Origin: Glandiceps talaboti
Taxonomy: Eukaryota > Hemichordata > Enteropneusta > Spengelidae
Assembly (NCBI RefSeq): GCF_964340395.1
Contig: NC_135551.1
Coordinates: 2,655,001 to 2,719,000 of the forward strand
Direction: 5' to 3'
Length of the DNA: 64,000 nucleotides
Each line of letters opens with the position of its first letter. Positions within the stretch are counted from its first letter, which is position 1. The notes under the pieces were generated by a model that worked only from the letters and a program-made list of their open reading frames with translations, did not search any database and was not told where the DNA came from. Shown here piece by piece: positions 43,085 to 58,300 of this stretch. Both the position numbers and the translations under genes were made by a program.

Positions 43085-46000
43085 ATGATGGGAATAGAAT
43101 AGAATAATTTGATGGTAGAGTGGTGATTGTTCAACCTATATTAAAATGGAATAATACTCCTTAGTAACATTTGTAAACAAGTGACTTTGTTCTATTGCAG
43201 TGCATGATGGGAAGAGAATAGAATAATTTGATGGTAGAATGGTGATTGTTCAACCTGTATTAAAATGGAATAATACTCCTTAGAAACATTTGTAAACAAG
43301 TGACTTTGTTCTATTGCAATGTATGATGGGAATAGAATAGAATAATTTGATGGTAGAATGGTGATCGTTCAACCTGTATTAAAATGGAATAATACTCCTT
43401 AGTAACATTTGTAAACAAGTGACTTTGTTCTATTGCAGTGCATGATGGGAATAGAATAGAATAATTTGATGTTAGAATTGTGATTGTTCAACATATATTA
43501 AAATGAAATAATCCTTCTCCTTAGTAACATTTGTAAACAACTAACTTTGTTCTATTGCAGTGCATGATGGGAATAGAATAGAATAATTTGATGGTAGAAT
43601 GGTGATTATCCATCATATATTAAAATGGAATAATACTCCTTAGTAACATTTGTAAACAACTAACTTTGTTCTATTGCAGTGCATGATGGGAATAGAATAG
43701 AATAATTTGATGGTAGTGGTGATTGTCCAACCTATATTAAAATGGAATAATACTCCTTAGTAACATTTGTAAACAACTAACTTTGTTCTATTGCAGTGCA
43801 TGATGGGAATAGAATAGAATAATTTGATGGTAGTGGTGATTGTCCAACCTATATTAAAATGGAATAATACTCCTTAGTAACATTTGTAAACAACTAACTT
43901 TGTTCTATTGCAATGTATGATGGGAATAGAATAGAATAATTTGATGGTAGTGGTGATTCTCCAACCTATATTAAAATGGAATAATACTCCTTAGTAACAT
44001 TTGTAAACAAGTGACTTTGTTCTATTGCAGTGCATGATGGGAATAGAATAGAATAATTTGATGGTAGTGGTGATTGTTCAACCTGTATTAAAATGGAATA
44101 ATCCTTCTCCTTAGTAACATTTGTAAACAACTAACTTTGTTCTATTGCAGTGCATGATAGGAATAGAATAGAATAATTTGATGGTAGTGGTGATTGTCCA
44201 ACCTATATTAAAATGGAATAATACTCCTTAGTAACATTTGTAAACAACTAACTTTGTTCTATTGCAGTGCATGATGGGAATAGAATAGAATAATTTGATG
44301 GTAGTGGTGATTGTTCAACCTGTATTAAAATGGAATAATACTCCTTAGTAACATTTGTAAACAACTAACTTTGTTCTATTGCAGTGCATGATGGGAATAG
44401 AATAGAATAATTTGATGGTAGTGGTGATTGTCCAACCTATATTAAAATGGAAAAATACTCCTTAGTAACATTTGTAAATAATTAACTTTGTTCTATTGCA
44501 ATGTATGATGGGAATAGAATAGAAAAATTTTATGGTAGAATGGTGATTATCCAACCTATATTAAAATGGAATAATACTCCTTAGTAACATTTGTAAACAA
44601 GTGACTTTGTTCTATTGCAATGTATGATGGGAATAGAATAGAATAATTTGATGGTAGAGTGGTGATTGTTCAACCTATATTAAAATGGAATAATACTCCT
44701 TAGTAACATTTGTAAACAAGTGACTTTATTCTATTGCAGTGCATGATGGGAATAGAATGGAATAATTTGATGTTAGAATTGTCATGGTTCAACCTATATT
44801 AAAATGGAATAATACTCCTTAGTAATGTTTGTAAACAAGTGACTTTGTTCTATTGCAGTGCATGATGGGAATAGAATAGAATAATTTGATGGTAGAGTGG
44901 CGAGTATCCAACCTATATTAAAATGGAATAATACTCCTTAGTAACGTTTGTAAATAATTGACTTTGTTCTATTGCAGTGCATGATGGGAATAGAATAGAA
45001 TAATTTGATGGTAGAGTGGCGAGTATCCAACCTATATTAAAATAGAATAATACTCCTTAGTAATGTTTGTAAACAAATGACTTAATTTGTTCTATTGCAA
45101 TGAATGGTTGGAATAGAATAGAATAATTTGATGGTAGAGTGGTGATTGTCCAACCCCTATTGTAATGGAATAATCCTTCTCCTTAGTAACATTTGTAAAC
45201 AACTAACTTTGTTCTATTGCAATGTATGATGGGAATAGAATGTAATCATTTGATGTTAGAATGGTGATTGTCCAACGTATATTAAACTGAAATAATGTTC
45301 CTTAGTAACATTTGTAAACAAGTGACTTTATTCTATTGCAGTGCATGATGGGAATAGAATGGAATAATTTGATGTTAGAATTGTGATTGTTCAACATATA
45401 TTAAAATGGAATAATACTCCTTAGTAATGTTTGTAAACAACAAACTTTGTTCTTTTTTAATGTATGATGGGAATAAAATGGAATAATGCTCCTTAGTAAC
45501 ATTTGTAAAAAAGTGACTTTATTCTGTTGCAGTGCATGATGGGAATAGAATGGAATAATTTGATGTTAGAATTGTGATTGTTCAACATATATTAAAATGA
45601 AATAATCCTTCTCCTTAGTAACATTTGTAAACAACTAACTTTGTTCTATTGCAATGTATGATGGGAATAGAAAAGAATAATTTTATGGTAGAATGGTGAT
45701 TATCCAACCTATATTAAAATGGAATAATACTCCTTAGTAACATTTGTAAACAAGTGACTTTATTCTATTGCAATGTATTATGGGAATAGAATAGAATAAT
45801 TTGATGGTAGAATGGTGATTGTTCAACCTATATTAAAATGGAATAATACTCCTTAGTAACATTTGTAAACAAGTGACTTTGTTCTATTGCAGTGCATGAT
45901 GGGAATAGAATAGAATAATTTGATGTTAGAATGGTGATCGTTCAACCTATATTAAAATGGAATAATGCTCCTTAGTAACATTTGTAAACAACTAACTTTG

Positions 46001-49000
46001 TTCTATTGCAATGTATGATGGGAATAGTATGTAATCATTTGATGTTAGAATGGTGATTATCCATCATATATTAAAATGGAATAATGCTGCTTAGTAATGT
46101 TTGTAAACAACTAACTTTGTTCTATTGCAGTGCATGATGGGAATAGAATGTAATCATTTGATGGTAGAATGGTGATTATCCAACCTATATTAAAATGGAA
46201 TAATACTCCTTAGTAACAATTGTAAATAATTGACTGTGTTCTATTGCAGTGCATGATGGGAATAGAATAGAATAATTTGATGGTAGAGTGATGATTATCC
46301 AACCTATATTAAAATTGAATAATACTCCTTAGTAATGTTTGTAAATAAATGACTTTGTTCTATTGCAATGAATGGTTGGAATAGAATAGAATAATTTGAT
46401 GGTAGAGTAGTGATTATCCAACCTATGTTAAAAAGGAATAACACTCCTTAGTAACATTTGTAAACAACAAACTTTGTTCTTTTGTAATGTATGATGGGAA
46501 TAAAATGGAATAATTTGTTGGTAGAGTTGTGATTGTCCAACCCCTATTGTAATGGAATAATCCTTCTCCTTAGTAACATTTGTAAACAACTAACTTTGTT
46601 CTATTGCAATGTATGATGGGAATAGAATGTAATCATTTGATGTTAGAATGGTGTTTGTCCAACGTATATTAAAATGAAATAATGTTCCTTAGTTACGTTT
46701 ATTAAACAAGTGACTTTATTCTATTGCAGTGCATGATGGGAATAGAATGGAATAATTTGATGTTAGAATTGTCATGGTTCAACCTATATTAAAATGGAAT
46801 AATACTCCTTAGTAATGTTTGTAAACAAGTGACTTTGTTCTATTGCAGTGCATGATGGGAATAGAATAGAATAATTTGATGGTAGAGTGGCGAGTATCCA
46901 ACCTATATTAAAATGGAATAATACTCCTTAGTAACGTTTGTAAATAATTGACTTTGTTCTATTGCAGTGCATGATGGGAATAGAATAGAATAATTTGATG
47001 GTAGAGTGGCGAGTATCCAACCTATATTAAAATAGAATAATACTCCTTAGTAATGTTTGTAAACAAATGACTTAATTTGTTCTATTGCAATGAATGGTTG
47101 GAATAGAATAGAATAATTTGATGGTAGAGTGGTGATTGTCCAACCCCTATTGTAATGGAATAATCCTTCTCCTTAGTAACATTTGTAAACAACTAACTTT
47201 GTTCTATTGCAATGTATGATGGGAATAGAATGTAATCATTTGATGTTAGAATGGTGATTGTCCAACGTATATTAAACTGAAATAATGTTCCTTAGTAACG
47301 TTTGTAAACAAGTGACTTTATTCTATTGCAGTGCATGATGGGAATAGAATGGAATAATTTGATGTTAGAATTGTGATTGTTCAACATATATTAAAATGGA
47401 ATAATACTCCTTAGTAATGTTTGTAAACAACAAACTTTGTTCTTTTTTAATGTATGATGGGAATAAAATGGAATAATGCTCCTTAGTAACATTTGTAAAA
47501 AAGTGACTTTATTCTGTTGCAGTGCATGATGGGAATAGAATGGAATAATTTGATGTTAGAATTGTGATTGTTCAACATATATTAAAATGAAATAATCCTT
47601 CTCCTTAGTAACATTTGTAAACAACTAACTTTGTTCTATTGCAATGTATGATGGGAATAGAAAAGAATAATTTTATGGTAGAATGGTGATTATCCAACCT
47701 ATATTAAAATGGAATAATACTCCTTAGTAACATTTGTAAACAAGTGACTTTATTCTATTGCAATGTATTATGGGAATAGAATAGAATAATTTGATGGTAG
47801 AATGGTGATTGTTCAACCTATATTAAAATGGAATAATACTCCTTAGTAACATTTGTAAACAAGTGACTTTGTTCTATTGCAGTGCATGATGGGAATAGAA
47901 TAGAATAATTTGATGTTAGAATGGTGATCGTTCAACCTATATTAAAATGGAATAATGCTCCTTAGTAACATTTGTAAACAACTAACTTTGTTCTATTGCA
48001 ATGTATGATGGGAATAGTATGTAATCATTTGATGTTAGAATGGTGATTATCCATCATATATTAAAATGGAATAATGCTGCTTAGTAATGTTTGTAAACAA
48101 CTAACTTTGTTCTATTGCAGTGCATGATGGGAATAGAATGTAATCATTTGATGGTAGAATGGTGATTATCCAACCTATATTAAAATGGAATAATACTCCT
48201 TAGTAACAATTGTAAATAATTGACTGTGTTCTATTGCAGTGCATGATGGGAATAGAATAGAATAATTTGATGGTAGAGTGATGATTATCCAACCTATATT
48301 AAAATTGAATAATACTCCTTAGTAATGTTTGTAAATAAATGACTTTGTTCTATTGCAATGAATGGTTGGAATAGAATAGAATAATTTGATGGTAGAGTAG
48401 TGATTATCCAACCTATGTTAAAAAGGAATAATACTCCTTAGTAACATTTGTAAACAACAAACTTTGTTCTTTTGTAATGTATGATGGGAATAAAATGGAA
48501 TAATTTGTTGGTAGAGTTGTGATTGTCCAACCCCTATTGTAATGGAATAATCCTTCTCCTTAGTAACATTTGTAAACAACTAACTTTGTTCTATTGCAAT
48601 GTATGATGGGAATAGAATGTAATCATTTGATGTTAGAATGGTGTTTGTCCAACGTATATTAAAATGAAATAATGTTCCTTAGTTACGTTTATTAAACAAG
48701 TGACTTTATTCTATTGCAGTGCATGATGGGAATAGAATGGAATAATTTGATATTAAAATTGTGATTGTTCAACATATATAAAAATGGAATAATACTCCTT
48801 AGTAACATTTGTAAACAACTAACTTTGTTCTTTTGCAATGTATGATGGGAATAGAATGTAATCATTTAATGTTAGAATGGTGATTGTCCAACGTATATTA
48901 AAATGGAATAATGCTCCTTGGTAACGTTTGTAAAAAAGTGACTTTATTCTATTGCAGTGCATGATGGGAATAGAATGGAATAATTTGATGTTAGAATTGT

Positions 49001-51755
49001 GATTGTTCAACCTATATTAAAATGAAATAATCCTTCTCCTTAGTAACATTTGTAAACAAGTGACTTTGTTCTATTGCAGTGCATGATGGGAATAGATAAG
49101 AATAATTTGATGGTAGAGTGGTGTTTATCCAACCTATATTAAAATGGAATAAAACTCCTTAGTAACGTTTGTAAATAATTGACTTTGTTCTATTGCAGTG
49201 CATGATGGGAATAGAATAGAATAATTTGATGGTAGAATGGTGATTATCCAACCTATATTAAAATGGAATAATACTCCTTAGTAACATTTGTAAACAACTA
49301 ACTTTGTTCTATTGCGATGCATGATGGGAATAGAATAGAATAATTTGATGGTAGAGTGGTGATTATCCAACTTATATTAAAGTGGAATAATACTCCTAAG
49401 TAATGTTTGTAAACAAATGACTTTGTTCTATTGCAATGTATGATGGGAATAGAATAGAATAATTTGATGGTAGAGTTGTGATTATCCAACCTCTATTAAA
49501 ATGGAATAATACTCCTTAGTAATGTTTGTAAACAAATGACTTTGTTCTATTGCAATGAATGGTTGGAATAGAATAGAATAATTTGATGGTAGAGTAGTGA
49601 TTGTCCAACCCCTATTGTAATGGAATAATCCTTCTCCTTAGTAACGTTTGTAAACAAATGACTTTGTTCTATTGCAATGAATGGTTGTAATAGAATAGAA
49701 TAATTTGATGGTAGAGTAGTGATTATCCAACCCCTATTGTAATAGAATAATCATTCTCCTTAGTAACATTTGTAAACAGCTAACTTTGTTCTATTGCAGT
49801 GCATGATGGGAATAGAATGTAATCATTTGATGGTAGAATGGTGATTATCCAACCTATATTAAAATGGAATAATACTACTTAGTAACAATTGTAAATAATT
49901 GACTGTGTTCTATTGCAGTGCATGATGGGAATAGAATAGAATAATCTGATGGTAGAGTGATGATTATCCAACCTATATTAAAATTGAAAAATGCTCCTTA
50001 GCAACATTTGCAAACAAGTGACTTTGTTCTATTGCAATGAATGGCTGGAATAGAATAGAATAAATTGATGGTAGAGTGGTGATTGTCCAACGTATATTAA
50101 AATGGAACAATGCTCCTTAGTAACGTTTGTAACTTTGTTCTATTGCAGTGCATGATTGGAATAGAATAGAATAATTTGATGGTAGAGTGGTGATTATCCA
50201 ACCTATATTAAAAAGGAATAATACTCCTTAGTAACATTTGTAAACAACTAACTTTGTTCTTTTGTAATGTATGATGGGAATAAAATGGAATAATTTGATG
50301 GTAGAGTTGTGATTGTCCAACCCTTATTGTAATGGAATAATCCTTCTCCTTAGTAACATTTGTAAACAACTAACTTTGTTCTATTGCAATGTATGATGGG
50401 AATAGAATGTAATCATTTGATGTTAGAATGGTGATTATCCATCATATATTAAAATGGAATAATGCTCCTTAGTAACATTTGTAAACAAGTGACTTTGTTC
50501 TATTGCAATACATGATGGGAATAGAATAGAATAATTTGATGTTAGAATGGTGATTGTCCAACGTATATATTAAAATGCAATAAAACACCTCAGTAACATT
50601 TCTAAACAACTTGCTTTGTTCTATTGCAATGTATGATGGGAATAGAATAGAATAATTTGATGGTAGAATGGTGATTGTCCAACGTATATTAAAATGGAAC
50701 AATGCTCCTTAGTAACGTTTGTAACTTTGTTCTATTGCAGTGCATGATTGGAATAGAATAGAATAATTTGATGGTAGAGTGGTGATTATCCAACCTATAT
50801 TAAAAAGGAATAATACTGCTTAGTAACATTTGTAAACAACTAACTTTGTTCTTTTGTAATGTATGATGGGAATAAAATGGAATAATTTGATGGTAGAGTT
50901 GTGATTGTCCAACCCCTATTGTAATGGAATAATCCTTCTCCTTAGTAACATTTGTAAACAACTAACTTTGTTCTATTGCAATGTATGATGGGAATAGAAT
51001 GTAATCATTTAATGTTAGAATGGTGATTGTCCAACGTATATTAAAATGGAATAATGCTCCTTAGTAACGTTTGTAACTTTGTTCTATTGCAGTGCATGAT
51101 TGGAATAGAATAGAATAATTTGATGGTAGAGTGGTGATTGTTCAACCTATATTAAAATGGAATAATACTCCTTAGTAACATTTGTAAACAAGTGACTTTG
51201 TTCTATTGCAGTGCATGATGGGAAGAGAATAGAATAATTTGATGGTAGAATGGTGATCGTTCAACCTGTATTAAAATGGAATAATACTCCTTAGTAACAT
51301 TTGTAAACAAGTGACTTTGTTCTATTGCAATGTATGATGGGAATAGAATAGAATAATTTGATGGTAGAATGGTGATCGTTCAACCTGTATTAAAATGGAA
51401 CAATACTTCTTAGTAACATTTGTAAACAAGTGACTTTGTTCTATTGCAGTGCATGATGGGAATAGAATAGAATAATTTGATGGTAGAGTGGTGATTATCC
51501 AACCTAAATTAAATTGGAATAAAACTCCTTAGTAACATTTGTAAACAAGTGACTTTGTTCTATTGCAATGTATGATGGGAATAGAATAGAATAATTTGAT
51601 GGTAGTGGTGATTATCCAATCTATATTAAAATGGAATAATACTCCTTAGGAACATTTGTAAACAAGTGACTTTGTTCTATTGCAATGTATGATGGGAATA
51701 GAATGGAATAATTTGATGGTAGAATGGTGATTGTCCAACCTATATCAAAATGGAA
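43085..51755. repeat. First copy of a 12,245-bp-period satellite block
   Basis: This block reappears at +12,245 bp (55330-64000). Rare variants match at that offset: TTAGAAAC at 43280/55525, the AACATATATT unit at 43489/55734, and several unit series around 48819, 49298 and 50469. The match still holds at the last base of the window, so the right end is not seen. Differences are few (for example GATTGTTC/GATCGTTC near 43243/55488). Confidence 0.9.
44715..48694. repeat. 1,990-bp higher-order repeat, two tandem copies
   Basis: Markers are offset by exactly 1,990 bp: GTCATGG-type unit (44771/46761), the ATTAAACTGA variant (45281/47271) and the GACTTTATT junction (44721/46711). Copies are nearly identical, for example CTTAGTAACA versus CTTAGTAACG. 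Both copies recur at about 56960-60939. Confidence 0.9.
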
Positions 51756-54700
51756 TAATACTCCTTAGTAACATTTGTAAACAACTAACTTTGTTCTTTT
51801 GCAATGTATGATGGGAATAGAATGTAATCATTTAATGTTAGAATGGTGATTGTCCAACGTATATTAAAATGGAATAATGCTCCTTAGTAACGTTTGTAAA
51901 AAATTGACTTTATTCTATTGCAGTGCATGATGGGAATAGAATGGAATAATTTGATGTTAGAATTGTCATGGTTCAACCTATATTAAAATGGAATAATACT
52001 CCTTAGTAATGTTTGTAAACAAGTGACTTTGTTCTATTGCAGTGCATGATGGGAATAGAATAGAATAATTTGATGGTAGAGTGGCGAGTATCCAACCTAT
52101 ATTAAAATGGAATAATACTCCTTAGTAACGTTTGTAAATAATTGACTTTGTTCTATTGCAGTGCATGATGGGAATAGAATAGAATAATTTGATGGTAGAG
52201 TGGCGAGTATCCAACCTATATTAAAATAGAATAATACTCCTTAGTAATGTTTGTAAACAAATGACTTAATTTGTTCTATTGCAATGAATGGTTGGAATAG
52301 AATAGAATAATTTGATGGTAGAGTGGTGATTGTCCAACCCCTATTGTAATGGAATAATCCTTCTCCTTAGTAACATTTGTAAACAACTAACTTTGTTCTA
52401 TTGCAATGTATGATGGGAATAGAATGTAATCATTTGATGTTAGAATGGTGATTGTCCAACGTATATTAAAATGAAATAATGTTCCTTAGTAACGTTTGTA
52501 AACAAGTGACTTTATTCTATTGCAGTGCATGATGGGAATAGAATGGAATAATTTGATGTTAGAATTGTGATTGTTCAACATATATTAAAATGGAATAATA
52601 CTCCTTAGTAATGTTTGTAAACAACAAACTTTGTTCTTTTTTAATGTATGATGGGAATAAAATGGAATAATGCTCCTTAGTAACATTTGTAAAAAAGTGA
52701 CTTTATTCTGTTGCAGTGCATGATGGGAATAGAATGGAATAATTTGATGTTAGAATTGTGATTGTTCAACATATATTAAAATGAAATAATCCTTCTCCTT
52801 AGTAACATTTGTAAACAACTAACTTTGTTCTATTGCAGTGCATGATGGGAATAGAATAGAATAATTTGATGGTAGAATGGTGATTATCCATCATATATTA
52901 AAATGGAATAATACTCCTTAGTAACATTTGTAAACAACTAACTTTGTTCTATTGCAGTGCATGATGGGAATAGAATAGAATAATTTGATGGTAGTGGTGA
53001 TTGTCCAACCTATATTAAAATGGAATAATACTCCTTAGTAACATTTGTAAACAACTAACTTTGTTCTATTGCAGTGCATGATGGGAATAGAATAGAATAA
53101 TTTGATGGTAGTGGTGATTGTCCAACCTATATTAAAATGGAATAATACTCCTTAGTAACATTTGTAAACAACTAACTTTGTTCTATTGCAATGTATGATG
53201 GGAATAGAATAGAATAATTTGATGGTAGTGGTGATTCTCCAACCTATATTAAAATGGAATAATACTCCTTAGTAACATTTGTAAACAAGTGACTTTGTTC
53301 TATTGCAGTGCATGATGGGAATAGAATAGAATAATTTGATGGTAGTGGTGATTGTCCAACCTGTATTAAAATGGAATAATCCTTCTCCTTAGTAACATTT
53401 GTAAACAACTAACTTTGTTCTATTGCAGTGCATGATAGGAATAGAAGAGAATAATTTGATGGTAGTGGTGATTGTCCAACCTATATTAAAATGGAATAAT
53501 ACTCCTTAGTAACATTTGTAAACAACTAACTTTGTTCTATTGCAGTGCATGATGGGAATAGAATAGAATAATTTGATGGTAGTGGTGATTGTTCAACCTG
53601 TATTAAAATGGAATAATACTCCTTAGTAACATTTGTAAACAACTAACTTTGTTCTATTGCAGTGCATGATGGGAATAGAATAGAATAATTTGATGGTAGA
53701 GTGGTGATTGTCCAACCTATATTAAAATGGAATAATACTCCTTAGTAACATTTGTAAATAATTAACTTTGTTCTATTGCAATGTATGATGGGAATAGAAT
53801 AGAAAAATTTTATGGTAGAATGGTGATTATCCAACCTATATTAAAATGGAATAATACTCCTTAGTAACATTTGTAAACAAGTGACTTTGTTCTATTGCAA
53901 TGTATGATGGGAATAGAATAGAATAATTTGATGGTAGAGTGGTGATTGTTCAACCTATATTAAAATGGAATAATACTCCTTAGTAACATTTGTAAACAAG
54001 TGACTTTGTTCTATTGCAGTGCATGATGGGAAGAGAATAGAATAATTTGATGGTAGAATGGTGATCGTTCAACCTGTATTAAAATGGAATAATACTCCTT
54101 AGTAACATTTGTAAACAAGTGACTTTGTTCTATTGCAGTGCATGATGGGAATAGAATAGAATAATTTGATGTTAGAATTGTGATTGTTCAACATATATTA
54201 AAATGAAATAATCCTTCTCCTTAGTAACATTTGTAAACAACTAACTTTGTTCTATTGCAGTGCATGATGGGAATAGAATAGAATAATTTGATGGTAGAAT
54301 GGTGATTATCCATCATATATTAAAATGGAATAATACTCCTTAGTAACATTTGTAAACAACTAACTTTGTTCTATTGCAGTGCATGATGGGAATAGAATAG
54401 AATAATTTGATGGTAGTGGTGATTGTCCAACCTATATTAAAATGGAATAATACTCCTTAGTAACATTTGTAAACAACTAACTTTGTTCTATTGCAGTGCA
54501 TGATGGGAATAGAATAGAATAATTTGATGGTAGTGGTGATTGTCCAACCTATATTAAAATGGAATAATACTCCTTAGTAACATTTGTAAACAACTAACTT
54601 TGTTCTATTGCAATGTATGATGGGAATAGAATAGAATAATTTGATGGTAGTGGTGGTTCTCCAACCTATATTAAAATTGAATAATACTCCTTAGTAACAT

Positions 54701-55329
54701 TTGTAAACAACTAACTTTGTTCTATTGCAGTGCATGATGGGAATAGAATAGAATAATTTGATGGTAGTGGTGATTGTTCAACCTGTATTAAAATGGAATA
54801 ATCCTTCTCCTTAGTAACATTTGTAAACAACTAACTTTGTTCTATTGCAGTGCATGATGGGAATAGAATAGAATAATTTGATGGTAGAGTGGTGATTGTC
54901 CAACCTATATTAAAATGGAATAATACTCCTTAGTAACATTTGTAAATAATTAACTTTGTTCTATTGCAATGTATGATGGGAATAGAATAGAAAAATTTTA
55001 TGGTAGAATGGTGATTATCCAACCTATATTAAAATGGAATAATACTCCTTAGTAACATTTGTAAACAAGTGACTTTGTTCTATTGCAATGTATGATGGGA
55101 ATAGAATAGAATAATTTGATGGTAGAGTGGTGATTGTTCAACCTATATTAAAATGGAATAATACTCCTTAGTAACATTTGTAAACAAGTGACTTTGTTCT
55201 ATTGCAGTGCATGATGGGAAGAGAATAGAATAATTTGATGGTAGAATGGTGATCGTTCAACCTATATTAAAATGGAATAATACTCCTTAGAAACATTTGT
55301 AAACAAGTGACTTTGTTCTATTGCAATGT

Positions 55330-58300
55330 ATGATGGGAATAGAATAGAATAATTTGATGGTAGAGTGGTGATTGTTCAACCTATATTAAAATGGAATAAT
55401 ACTCCTTAGTAACATTTGTAAACAAGTGACTTTGTTCTATTGCAGTGCATGATGGGAAGAGAATAGAATAATTTGATGGTAGAATGGTGATCGTTCAACC
55501 TGTATTAAAATGGAATAATACTCCTTAGAAACATTTGTAAACAAGTGACTTTGTTCTATTGCAATGTATGATGGGAATAGAATAGAATAATTTGATGGTA
55601 GAATGGTGATCGTTCAACCTGTATTAAAATGGAATAATACTCCTTAGTAACATTTGTAAACAAGTGACTTTGTTCTATTGCAGTGCATGATGGGAATAGA
55701 ATAGAATAATTTGATGTTAGAATTGTGATTGTTCAACATATATTAAAATGAAATAATCCTTCTCCTTAGTAACATTTGTAAACAACTAACTTTGTTCTAT
55801 TGCAGTGCATGATGGGAATAGAATAGAATAATTTGATGGTAGAATGGTGATTATCCATCATATATTAAAATGGAATAATACTCCTTAGTAACATTTGTAA
55901 ACAACTAACTTTGTTCTATTGCAGTGCATGATGGGAATAGAATAGAATAATTTGATGGTAGTGGTGATTGTCCAACCTATATTAAAATGGAATAATACTC
56001 CTTAGTAACATTTGTAAACAACTAACTTTGTTCTATTGCAGTGCATGATGGGAATAGAATAGAATAATTTGATGGTAGTGGTGATTGTCCAACCTATATT
56101 AAAATGGAATAATACTCCTTAGTAACATTTGTAAACAACTAACTTTGTTCTATTGCAATGTATGATGGGAATAGAATAGAATAATTTGATGGTAGTGGTG
56201 ATTCTCCAACCTATATTAAAATGGAATAATACTCCTTAGTAACATTTGTAAACAAGTGACTTTGTTCTATTGCAGTGCATGATGGGAATAGAATAGAATA
56301 ATTTGATGGTAGTGGTGATTGTTCAACCTGTATTAAAATGGAATAATCCTTCTCCTTAGTAACATTTGTAAACAACTAACTTTGTTCTATTGCAGTGCAT
56401 GATAGGAATAGAATAGAATAATTTGATGGTAGTGGTGATTGTCCAACCTATATTAAAATGGAATAATACTCCTTAGTAACATTTGTAAACAACTAACTTT
56501 GTTCTATTGCAGTGCATGATGGGAATAGAATAGAATAATTTGATGGTAGTGGTGATTGTTCAACCTGTATTAAAATGGAATAATACTCCTTAGTAACATT
56601 TGTAAACAACTAACTTTGTTCTATTGCAGTGCATGATGGGAATAGAATAGAATAATTTGATGGTAGTGGTGATTGTCCAACCTATATTAAAATGGAAAAA
56701 TACTCCTTAGTAACATTTGTAAATAATTAACTTTGTTCTATTGCAATGTATGATGGGAATAGAATAGAAAAATTTTATGGTAGAATGGTGATTATCCAAC
56801 CTATATTAAAATGGAATAATACTCCTTAGTAACATTTGTAAACAAGTGACTTTGTTCTATTGCAATGTATGATGGGAATAGAATAGAATAATTTGATGGT
56901 AGAGTGGTGATTGTTCAACCTATATTAAAATGGAATAATACTCCTTAGTAACATTTGTAAACAAGTGACTTTATTCTATTGCAGTGCATGATGGGAATAG
57001 AATGGAATAATTTGATGTTAGAATTGTCATGGTTCAACCTATATTAAAATGGAATAATACTCCTTAGTAATGTTTGTAAACAAGTGACTTTGTTCTATTG
57101 CAGTGCATGATGGGAATAGAATAGAATAATTTGATGGTAGAGTGGCGAGTATCCAACCTATATTAAAATGGAATAATACTCCTTAGTAACGTTTGTAAAT
57201 AATTGACTTTGTTCTATTGCAGTGCATGATGGGAATAGAATAGAATAATTTGATGGTAGAGTGGCGAGTATCCAACCTATATTAAAATAGAATAATACTC
57301 CTTAGTAATGTTTGTAAACAAATGACTTAATTTGTTCTATTGCAATGAATGGTTGGAATAGAATAGAATAATTTGATGGTAGAGTGGTGATTGTCCAACC
57401 CCTATTGTAATGGAATAATCCTTCTCCTTAGTAACATTTGTAAACAACTAACTTTGTTCTATTGCAATGTATGATGGGAATAGAATGTAATCATTTGATG
57501 TTAGAATGGTGATTGTCCAACGTATATTAAACTGAAATAATGTTCCTTAGTAACATTTGTAAACAAGTGACTTTATTCTATTGCAGTGCATGATGGGAAT
57601 AGAATGGAATAATTTGATGTTAGAATTGTGATTGTTCAACATATATTAAAATGGAATAATACTCCTTAGTAATGTTTGTAAACAACAAACTTTGTTCTTT
57701 TTTAATGTATGATGGGAATAAAATGGAATAATGCTCCTTAGTAACATTTGTAAAAAAGTGACTTTATTCTGTTGCAGTGCATGATGGGAATAGAATGGAA
57801 TAATTTGATGTTAGAATTGTGATTGTTCAACATATATTAAAATGAAATAATCCTTCTCCTTAGTAACATTTGTAAACAACTAACTTTGTTCTATTGCAAT
57901 GTATGATGGGAATAGAAAAGAATAATTTTATGGTAGAATGGTGATTATCCAACCTATATTAAAATGGAATAATACTCCTTAGTAACATTTGTAAACAAGT
58001 GACTTTATTCTATTGCAATGTATTATGGGAATAGAATAGAATAATTTGATGGTAGAATGGTGATTGTTCAACCTATATTAAAATGGAATAATACTCCTTA
58101 GTAACATTTGTAAACAAGTGACTTTGTTCTATTGCAGTGCATGATGGGAATAGAATAGAATAATTTGATGTTAGAATGGTGATCGTTCAACCTATATTAA
58201 AATGGAATAATGCTCCTTAGTAACATTTGTAAACAACTAACTTTGTTCTATTGCAATGTATGATGGGAATAGTATGTAATCATTTGATGTTAGAATGGTG